This document shows, in pieces, positions 1-4,642 of a stretch of 5,311 nucleotides of DNA (positions within the stretch are counted from its first letter, which is position 1; every line of letters starts with the position of its first letter). The stretch covers positions 1-5,311 of the forward strand of contig CAJXDR010000067.1 of assembly GCA_913052345.1 (NCBI GenBank). The letters run 5' to 3'. Source of the stretch: UBA4421 sp002470275 (GTDB lineage Bacteria > Pseudomonadota > Gammaproteobacteria > Pseudomonadales > Azotimanducaceae). The notes below the pieces were generated by a model. The model made no database searches and had not been told where the DNA came from. It worked only from the letters and a program-made list of their open reading frames with translations. A program made the position numbers and the translations under genes.

Positions 1-499
1 CGGCGAGTTCAATCATGGCGGAGGTCACTTTCAGGTTTCGCATCAAGCTGATGGCGCTGTCTGCCGCGTATTCTTTGGCTAGTCCACCTAGGTCGATCTC
101 CATGCCGGGAGTGGGTAAATGAAGACTCGATCCCTGCCATTCGATTTGTTCCCAGCCTACCAGTGCGAGGGTCGATTCGATTTGGGCGGGATCGGCGCCA
201 CCCTCCGCTCGAAAGTCCCACGCCTGTCTGAGTGGCCCTGAGGTGATATCAAACAGGCCTCCCGAGGCATCCCATAGCCGGCCAGCCAGGTCGAGCAATG
301 CCTGGGTTTCGGGGTCTACCTCAGTGAAAACACCGCTTCCCGCGCGTTGGTTGATGACGCTGACAATGCTCTCAACCCGATAGCGGCTGTACCGCGCCTC
401 CAGAGCCTCCAGTAGGCTGCGCACCTGCTTTGCGATATTTTCCAGATCAAGCTTTTGCCCATGTGTTGAGTTAAGGACGAGGCGAGCAGGCCCGCCCAT
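1..499 (-). CDS. apbE: FAD:protein FMN transferase (ApbE family), partial: C-terminal part beyond left edge
   Basis: ApbE enzymes move FMN from FAD onto a Thr/Ser of extracytoplasmic proteins, using Mg2+. The 166 visible codons carry family hallmarks: an N-terminal strand MGGPARLVL, YSRYRVESIVSVIN at residues 37-50, the FAD-binding segment LFDITSGPLRQAWDF at 82-96, and EIDLGGLAKEYAAD at 134-147. About half the usual length of roughly 300 residues is present; the C-terminal metal-binding part is outside the window. The start is uncertain. The ATG at 499 has AGGA about 10 bases upstream. An in-frame TTG at 541 would overlap the DUF3570 stop and add 14 residues, giving FKSMGGPARLVL, which better resembles the F-x-x-M-G opening strand of the family. 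No signal peptide or lipobox is visible with either start, so export to the periplasm, usual for ApbE, is not explained. It is the last visible gene of the DUF4266-DUF3570 operon, 34 bases after DUF3570. Confidence 0.9.
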   Translation of the reverse strand, partial: MGGPARLVLNSTHGQKLDLENIAKQVRSLLEALEARYSRYRVESIVSVINQRAGSGVFTEVDPETQALLDLAGRLWDASGGLFDITSGPLRQAWDFRAEGGADPAQIESTLALVGWEQIEWQGSSLHLPTPGMEIDLGGLAKEYAADSAISLMRNLKVTSAMIELA

Positions 500-533
500 G
501 CTCTTGAAGTCCTGCTCTAGCCGCGGGGGAGAG

Positions 534-1667
534 TCAGTCAAAACGCCAGGTGATCCCGACGGTGCCGCGCCAGAAGTCGACCAATGCGGGGGCGGCGGCG
601 CCATCAAACACTCCCCAGTCTGCGTCAGTCATATACCGTTCTGCCTCGAGCTCCAGCGTCCAGCTCTCTCCCAAGGCAACTGCCCACCGCGCACCCAGCG
701 TCACCGCGCCGTATGACGAGAGGCGGTAATCATCCGCATAATATTGGGCGTCGGTATTGGCAATGACGCCAAAAAAATCGGCTTCGCGCTGGGTGTAATA
801 GCGCAAATAAGGCGTTAGCAAGCTGCCGGGTAGGTTCTGTGCCCAGGCGACCTCCACTGTATGGGAGTCTGTGCCCCAGCTGTCAGCATAGTAGCGATAA
901 TCGATCTGGAGCGAGGCGTCTGAGCCGATCAAGAAGCGACGGTAACCGGCCGATAGTGAGAGGCGCTCATGGGTGTCAGGCCGCTGATCTCGGAGCTTAT
1001 AGGGGTCAGACAGGTAGCCTTCGCTCAGCGTATAGCTCAAACCGATGCGCGCAATCGCAGTCCGCGACAGGATCTGTGAAACCCCGAAGTAACCAGACTG
1101 CGTATCGAGGTCTTCCTCGGTGATAAAGACGGGTATCACCCCCTGTGTGGGATTGAGCGTATCGCGCGAGCTGCTGAAAGAGGTACTCCAGGTCCGCGCG
1201 TCATCGGCGGTATTCCACGATGCATCAAAGGCAAGCGCACTGGCCTCATAATCATCTTCGTCGGAATGGCTGACCGCGAAGCCCGCGTTTCCGTCTGCCC
1301 AAAAGTAGCGGGTCGTGACGCCCACTTCCACGCGATTGTCCTGAATACTGGCGCCGCTCATGATGACGCCGGGCGCTCCGTCCTGCTGGGCGCCCACAAA
1401 CCACGGCGAGGCGCCGGTCTGGTAGTCATTCTGCACATCGAGTGCCACCGACCAACTTGCGCCCACGGGGGCCTCAATCCAAAGCTGGGTGACATCAATA
1501 TCGTAACGATCCGTTGCACCAAAGATGACAACGTCCTGGTCGATGCTGTCTTCTGAGTAATGGGTGTAGCGGAGGCCCACCTCCGTAAAAGCAGGCGGCG
1601 CGTCGGCGAGTGCGGTCCCGGCCTGATATGCGGGTAGCGCCAACAGTGGGGCGCCCAAGCGCTTCAT
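534..1667 (-). CDS. DUF3570 family protein, predicted outer-membrane beta-barrel
   Basis: A 377-aa protein of unknown function. Sequence dominated by alternating polar/aromatic segments (for example VGLRYTHYSED near the N-terminus, SLSAGYRRF and LQIDYRYYADSW further on, VGITWRFD at the end) reads as transmembrane beta-strands, with Asp/Ser-rich loops between. The segment GYLSDPYKLRDQRPDTHER matches the conserved patch I associate with DUF3570. The N-terminus MKRLGAPLLALPAYQAGTALA looks like an export signal with likely cleavage before DAPP, though the hydrophobic core is interrupted by Pro and Tyr. The ATG at 1667 is chosen because it begins this signal and falls 40 bases after the DUF4266 stop. 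The frame stays open to an ATG at 1811, but that form overlaps DUF4266 and adds a 48-residue non-signal-like leader. The start at 1667 lacks a good ribosome site, so translation may be coupled to the gene before it. Family assignment is from recollection of its motifs and gene order; the role is unknown. Confidence 0.85.
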   Translation of the reverse strand: MKRLGAPLLALPAYQAGTALADAPPAFTEVGLRYTHYSEDSIDQDVVIFGATDRYDIDVTQLWIEAPVGASWSVALDVQNDYQTGASPWFVGAQQDGAPGVIMSGASIQDNRVEVGVTTRYFWADGNAGFAVSHSDEDDYEASALAFDASWNTADDARTWSTSFSSSRDTLNPTQGVIPVFITEEDLDTQSGYFGVSQILSRTAIARIGLSYTLSEGYLSDPYKLRDQRPDTHERLSLSAGYRRFLIGSDASLQIDYRYYADSWGTDSHTVEVAWAQNLPGSLLTPYLRYYTQREADFFGVIANTDAQYYADDYRLSSYGAVTLGARWAVALGESWTLELEAERYMTDADWGVFDGAAAPALVDFWRGTVGITWRFD

Positions 1668-1707
1668 CAAGGGACTGGGATATGGGAGCTGAGATTGTGC
1701 GGGTAGC

Positions 1708-1947
1708 TTAGTTGCAGCCACAGCCGCCTCCGGCTGAGCCTGCGCCACCAGATGACGCCTCTTTGCTGGTGTAGACATGGCCCTTAAGTTTGGCGTTGCG
1801 CGGGCTCTCATCCCATAGCATGCCTTCTTCAGCGAGATAACCGCGATCGTAGGGAGCGACCGTCTCCACGCTACTGCAGGCAGCTAGCTGCAGCATACCT
1901 AGAAGACAGATACCCCTAATTAGATGCTCTCGGTATCTATATCTCAT
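1708..1947 (-). CDS. DUF4266 small lipoprotein with C-terminal GGGCGCN tail
   Basis: A 79-aa predicted lipoprotein of unknown function. Residues 1-23 form a signal peptide (basic start MRYRYREH, then a hydrophobic stretch) ending in a lipobox LAAC with Cys24 as the lipidated residue. The mature part has the DUF4266-like stretch VAPYDRGYLAEEGM (30-43), then HVYTSKEASSGG (57-68) and a Gly-rich tail ending in Cys76-Gly-Cys78-Asn79. The two tail cysteines could bind a metal or cofactor, form a disulfide, or be modified; none of this is shown by sequence. The ATG at 1947 gives a clean signal peptide and has AAGGAG about 12 bases upstream, a rather long spacing. It is the first gene of the visible minus-strand operon, ahead of DUF3570 and ApbE, a gene order I recall as recurrent in proteobacteria. 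No residue after the signal clearly matches the classic Asp-x-x-Ser/Thr-x-Ala-Thr flavinylation motif of NqrC/RnfG. Confidence 0.85.
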   Translation of the reverse strand: MRYRYREHLIRGICLLGMLQLAACSSVETVAPYDRGYLAEEGMLWDESPRNAKLKGHVYTSKEASSGGAGSAGGGCGCN

Positions 1948-1973
1948 CCCTGTCCGTCACTCCTTTGCCCTTG

Positions 1974-1999
1974 CATGGCGCGCCAGCCATGTGACATGG
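1974..1999. repeat. Overlapping inverted repeats, including a 13-bp palindrome CCATGT-G-ACATGG
   Basis: CATGGC (1974-1979) and GCCATG (1986-1991) are perfect inverted copies around a 6-base centre. The right half overlaps a second perfect palindrome, CCATGT-G-ACATGG at 1987-1999. They lie 27-52 bases upstream of the DUF4266 start codon, in the position expected for its 5' leader or promoter-proximal operator. The symmetry is seen directly; regulator binding is inference. Confidence 0.4.
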
Positions 2000-2056
2000 G
2001 GCGTGTTCTCGCCATATCCATGGCACCAAGGAATATAGTGGTGCAGTCAAGCGCCG

Positions 2057-2082
2057 ATCGCAACGAGGCGATTCCCCATCGC
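2057..2082. repeat. Three alternating 5-bp arms ATCGC / GCGAT / ATCGC
   Basis: ATCGC (2057-2061), GCGAT (2068-2072) and ATCGC (2078-2082) are spaced so that the middle arm could pair with either flanking arm, and the outer two are direct repeats 21 bases apart, about two helical turns. This sits near the middle of the divergent intergenic region. Arms are short, so chance is possible. Confidence 0.25.
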
Positions 2083-2173
2083 GGATACATTGCGAAAAAG
2101 TCAACAAAACTATGCGCTTTTTGGTTGTTGCTGCGTATAGACGTTCTCTAGCCTGTGCCGTTTAGTTCGACTC

Positions 2174-2184
2174 AGGGAGAGGGG
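2174..2184 (+). promoter_or_regulatory. Ribosome binding site of the cytochrome-Ig gene
   Basis: The purine run AGGGAGAGGGG precedes the ATG at 2189. Its GGAG core (2176-2179) is 9 bases from the start codon, good Shine-Dalgarno spacing, and fixes this start against other in-frame ATGs such as codon 15. Confidence 0.7.
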
Positions 2185-2188
2185 TAAT

Positions 2189-3097
2189 ATGACTAGGAAG
2201 GCGAAACAAAGCCCGATATGTGGCGGGCTGATGGGTATTGCTGGGTTTACGTGGCTACTTATTGCCAATACGGCGTCAGGTCAGACCGCAGAGGCTTTCT
2301 ACGCCAGTGATGTCGATTCGATTGTTCAGGCGAAGTGCATCACTTGCCATCAATCGGGTGGGCAAGCCGGCAGCACAGCATTGATATATACCGCGTCGGT
2401 CTCGGGTAACCACAGAGTGTTGGAAAGCTATGTAAATAGCCCTTCGAAGGGTGCGCGGGCCAACAGGGTCCTGTCAAAGATGACGGGTGGTTCTGGCCAT
2501 GGCGGAGGTCGCGTCATTACTGAAGGCTCGGCTAACTACCAAACGTTTTCCACCTATATGGATCTGTTGAGCGACGACGATCCCCCAGTCGCTGCTGGAG
2601 TACTCCGGGTTGCATTGGAAGAGCCAGTAGAGGGGCAGGTCCACACCGGAGTGGGTAATCTGCGCGGATGGGCAGTCGCCTCCGAGGGCATCACCAAAGT
2701 AGAGATCTTGGTTGATGGTGCGCTTGCGTTTGAGGCTCCATATGGGGGGGAGCGCGGGGACGTTGGCGGCGCCTTTCCAGACGTGGCAGGGTCCAGCGAA
2801 TCCGGGTTTTCGCTAGCCTACAACTACAGCGGACTCGCTGCTGGCCCTCACACTATCACCGCTGTCGCTTATAACGCCCTAGGCGAGGTTCAGGAGAGCT
2901 CGGCCAGCTTTGAGGTGGTGCGCTTTGACTCTCCTTTCATTGCGGATCCCAATGCAGTAGACCTCAATAGTGGCAGTTGCACTCTTGCCTCAGACGAGAT
3001 TTCGATCATCGATGCCCGAGTGGAGGGGTCGCTGTTGGACTTGGTTCTGAAGTGGCGTACCGCAGAACAAGGCTTTGAGATTGTGGAGATTCGATAA
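2189..3097 (+). CDS. Secreted c-type cytochrome domain fused to an Ig-like domain
   Basis: A 302-aa exported protein. Residues 1-31 form a signal peptide (basic start, hydrophobic 12-29, cleavage likely near ASG-QT). Residues 35-127 form a small cytochrome c domain with a single heme-attachment motif CITCH (50-54, His54 as proximal ligand). Met98 in SKMTGG is the candidate distal ligand, with His104 as an alternative. After an acidic linker (DDDPP, 129-133), residues about 138-248 form an Ig-like beta-sandwich with the typical stretches GVGNLRGWAVAS (154-165), VEILVDG, YGGERGDVGGAFP, SGFSLAYNYS and GPHTITAVAYNALG. The remaining approximately 50 residues, with an isolated Cys, match nothing I know. 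Domain order suggests a periplasmic or surface electron carrier with an adhesion or docking module. It is divergent from the DUF4266-DUF3570-ApbE operon and followed by no co-directional gene for almost 300 bases. No terminator is evident. The heme domain call is firm; the cellular role is inference. Confidence 0.85.
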   Translation: MTRKAKQSPICGGLMGIAGFTWLLIANTASGQTAEAFYASDVDSIVQAKCITCHQSGGQAGSTALIYTASVSGNHRVLESYVNSPSKGARANRVLSKMTGGSGHGGGRVITEGSANYQTFSTYMDLLSDDDPPVAAGVLRVALEEPVEGQVHTGVGNLRGWAVASEGITKVEILVDGALAFEAPYGGERGDVGGAFPDVAGSSESGFSLAYNYSGLAAGPHTITAVAYNALGEVQESSASFEVVRFDSPFIADPNAVDLNSGSCTLASDEISIIDARVEGSLLDLVLKWRTAEQGFEIVEIR

Positions 3098-3197
3098 CTG
3101 AAACAGAGGATTGCGGTCGAAATCAAAAACACTCTGCTGATCTGCTTCAATGTTGGTGCCTATGGAGCGGCGGTCCAAAGCACGGTATTCTCTTACA

Positions 3198-3231
3198 ACT
3201 GTCGGTCACGAAAGGAGTCGTGAGTGTCAGT
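3198..3231 (+). promoter_or_regulatory. Hairpin presenting a Shine-Dalgarno-like loop
   Basis: TCACGA (3206-3211) and TCGTGA (3218-3223) make a perfect 6-bp stem around AAGGAG (3212-3217). A further 4-bp outer stem ACTG (3198-3201) / CAGT (3228-3231) closes a small internal loop. No U-tract follows, so it is not a classic intrinsic terminator. The exposed AAGGAG and the GTG directly after the stem (3224) suggest a translation-control element for the small ORF that follows, but it may be chance. Confidence 0.3.
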
Positions 3232-3358
3232 GTCCTATATAGCTGGGCGCAGTAAAGCGTTGCGCAGGCACAAACCCGATCCGCAATGCAGGAAAAGCGC
3301 CGGCTTCGTGCGCCGCTACACAGCGTTACTCGGCCTCACGCTTGTTACTTCCGGCTAA
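3224..3358 (+). CDS. Possible 44-codon leader-type ORF (GTG start)
   Basis: GTG at 3224 is preceded by AAAGGAG (3211-3217) with an ideal 6-base spacing and opens a frame of 44 codons ending in TAA at 3356-3358. The peptide starts MSVSYIAGRSKALRRHK and ends in a more hydrophobic stretch TALLGLTLVTSG. It is rich in Arg/Lys, has one Cys and resembles no family I know. It ends 33 bases before the acyl-CoA dehydrogenase start, so a leader peptide is conceivable. Support is only the ribosome site and spacing; the remainder of 3098-3391 shows no other gene, no tRNA and no clear promoter or terminator. Confidence 0.15.
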   Translation: MSVSYIAGRSKALRRHKPDPQCRKSAGFVRRYTALLGLTLVTSG

Positions 3359-3374
3359 CCTAGCCCAAGTGGTT

Positions 3375-3380
3375 AAGGAG
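3375..3380 (+). promoter_or_regulatory. Ribosome binding site of the acyl-CoA dehydrogenase gene
   Basis: AAGGAG lies 11 bases before ATG 3392, slightly long. A closer ATG at 3382 leads to a stop after five codons and is only one base from the AAGGAG, so the 3392 start is preferred. Confidence 0.55.
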
Positions 3381-3391
3381 CATGCCCTCCC

Positions 3392-4555
3392 ATGAATAAC
3401 GCTCAGGATCTGTCGTATCCGGAAATTCGAGAAGCTGTGCAGAAACTCTGTGCACATTTTCCCGGCGCCTACTGGCGGAGCATGGATCGGGATCGAAGCT
3501 ACCCTACCGAGTTCGTTAACGCCCTGACGCAGAGCGGCTTCTTATCGGTACTGATTCCGGAGCAATACGGTGGCTCTGGACTGGGGCTCGCTGCCGCCGC
3601 GGCGGTGCTTGAAGAAATTCATCGTTCGGGGGGAAATGGCGGCGCGTGCCACGCGCAAATGTACACCATGGGTACTTTGCTTCGTCATGGCAGCGTCGAG
3701 CAAAAGGAGCACTTCCTCCCCAAGATCGCATCTGGAGAGCTTCGTCTGCAGGCCTTCGGCGTAACCGAGCCAACCAGTGGAACCGACACGACGCGAATCA
3801 CTACCTTCGCGCGGCGCGAGGGTGATCACTATGTGGTGTCAGGGCAAAAAATCTGGACGAGTCGAGCCGAGCACAGCGACCTGTTGGTGCTGTTGGTACG
3901 AACTCAGAAACGCGAAGAAGCAGCGCGCCCTTCGAAGGGCCTCAGCGTATTGTTGGTCGATATGCGCGATGTGCTGGGTAACGGACTCACTATTCGCCCC
4001 ATTCGCACCATGCTCAATCACGGCACCACAGAGCTGTTTTTTGAAGAGATGAGCGTGCCGGCAGGCAGCCTTATTGGAGAAGAGGGGGAAGGCTTTAAAT
4101 ACATTCTTGACGGCATGAATGCAGAGCGCGTGCTCATTGCGAGCGAGTGCATTGGCGACGGGCGCTTTTTTATTGACCGAGCAGCCGCCTATGCCGGAGA
4201 GCGATCTGTGTTTGATCGTCCTATCGGGCTGAATCAAGGTATACAGTTCCCGATTGCGCGGTCCTACATTGAGCTCGAGGCAGCATCAGGCATGGTTGAT
4301 AAGGCCGCGGCGCTATTCGATGAGGGTAAATCCTGCGGGTCTGAGGCCAACATGGCGAAGCTGCTGGCGTCAGAGGCTAGCTGGAAGGCCGCAGACGTTT
4401 GTTTGCAAACCCACGGCGGCTTCGGCTTCGCTGAAGAATACGACATTGAGCGCAAGTTTCGCGAGACGCGTTTGTATCAAGTCGCGCCTATCAGTACAAA
4501 TCTAATTTTGAGTCACGTGGCGACGCACGTGCTGGGTTTACCTAAGTCATTTTGA
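3392..4555 (+). CDS. Acyl-CoA dehydrogenase family protein
   Basis: A full-length 387-aa cytoplasmic FAD enzyme expected to introduce a C2-C3 double bond into an acyl-CoA and pass electrons to electron-transfer flavoprotein. Domain order is standard: N-terminal helices (1-118, with FLSVLIPEQYGGSGLG at 50-65), the beta domain with the FAD/substrate segment FGVTEPTSGTDTTRITTFA (122-140) and IWTSRAEHSD (154-163), and the C-terminal helical domain with RSVFDRPIGLNQGIQFPIA (271-289) and QTHGGFGFAEEYDIERKFRE (339-358). The MCAD-type catalytic Glu, normally in a YEGT motif after this helix, is absent: the aligned stretch is YQVAPIST (362-369), with Pro366 at its place. Glu245 in MNAERVLIA (242-250) aligns with the helix-G Glu used by isovaleryl-CoA dehydrogenase, so a branched or short acyl-CoA substrate is plausible but not proven. 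It stands alone, without beta-oxidation or CoA-ligase neighbours in view, and is convergent with the recombinase. Confidence 0.93.
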   Translation: MNNAQDLSYPEIREAVQKLCAHFPGAYWRSMDRDRSYPTEFVNALTQSGFLSVLIPEQYGGSGLGLAAAAAVLEEIHRSGGNGGACHAQMYTMGTLLRHGSVEQKEHFLPKIASGELRLQAFGVTEPTSGTDTTRITTFARREGDHYVVSGQKIWTSRAEHSDLLVLLVRTQKREEAARPSKGLSVLLVDMRDVLGNGLTIRPIRTMLNHGTTELFFEEMSVPAGSLIGEEGEGFKYILDGMNAERVLIASECIGDGRFFIDRAAAYAGERSVFDRPIGLNQGIQFPIARSYIELEAASGMVDKAAALFDEGKSCGSEANMAKLLASEASWKAADVCLQTHGGFGFAEEYDIERKFRETRLYQVAPISTNLILSHVATHVLGLPKSF

Positions 4556-4624
4556 CCGTCAGGCTAAGGCCGGTTTCGCGAGCTTCACGACGGAAGAGTC
4601 ATCAATGACGGCCGATTGACGGTC
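4554..4624. repeat. Nested imperfect inverted repeat between convergent genes; possible terminator or recombination site
   Basis: The outer arms GACCGTCA (4554-4561) and TGACGGTC (4617-4624) are perfect 8-base inverted copies. Inside them, GGCCG (4568-4572) and CGGCC (4609-4613) form a second pair with unpaired spacers of 6 and 3 bases. The centre holds a short CTTC/GAAG pair (4583-4586, 4593-4596). The left arm overlaps the acyl-CoA dehydrogenase stop codon. It could be a bidirectional terminator without a clear U-tract, or a structured site for the adjacent recombinase. The arms lack the AAC/GTT core triplets of integron attC sites. Confidence 0.4.
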
Positions 4625-4638
4625 CGCTTGGGTCGGCC
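4610..4638. repeat. Competing inverted repeat GGCCGA ... TCGGCC near the recombinase stop
   Basis: GGCCGA (4610-4615) and TCGGCC (4633-4638) are perfect inverted copies around 17 bases, ending five bases before the recombinase stop codon (4643-4645). Its left arm overlaps the inner right arm of the 4554-4624 structure, so the two folds exclude each other. On the minus strand it lies just 3' of the recombinase, as a terminator would, but no T-run is seen. Confidence 0.35.
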
Positions 4639-4642
4639 TACC

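Larger units (their letters stand above)
1948..2188. promoter_or_regulatory. Divergent intergenic region between DUF4266 operon and cytochrome gene
   Basis: These 241 bases separate two divergent transcription units and must hold both promoters unless each is expressed from elsewhere. I see no convincing paired -35/-10 boxes. On the minus strand there is TTGACT (2050-2045) and TATATT a few bases downstream, but they are only 7 bases apart. On the plus strand there are AT-rich stretches at 2096-2140. The region is rich in short inverted repeats, listed separately, suggesting operator-type control. An open plus-strand frame over 1924-2151 shows no coding signs and is not called. Confidence 0.5.

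Noticed and set aside
1668..1811. 48-residue N-terminal extension of DUF3570 to the ATG at 1811
   Set aside because: It would overlap most of the C-terminal half of DUF4266 and gives a leader unlike a signal peptide; the ATG at 1667 gives a plausible export signal.
2035..2050. Sigma-70 promoter TTGACT ... TATATT for the DUF4266 operon
   Set aside because: The two hexamers are only 7 bases apart, far from the usual 16-18, and no alternative partner is found at correct spacing.
1924..2151. 75-codon plus-strand frame across the divergent intergenic region
   Set aside because: No ribosome site, no recognisable domain, and it overlaps the DUF4266 start on the other strand.
2890..3150. 86-codon minus-strand frame with a hydrophobic start resembling a signal peptide
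   Set aside because: It is antisense to the C-terminal part of the cytochrome-Ig gene and most of it is explained by that gene's codons; no family likeness.
3839..4237. 132-codon minus-strand frame
   Set aside because: Fully inside the acyl-CoA dehydrogenase gene on the other strand, whose protein is unmistakable; the antisense peptide has no domain.
4554..4624. Integron attC site
   Set aside because: Overall shape is suggestive, but the outer arms do not fit RYYYAAC/GTTRRRY, and the neighbouring recombinase does not show an obvious integron-integrase signature in the visible part.
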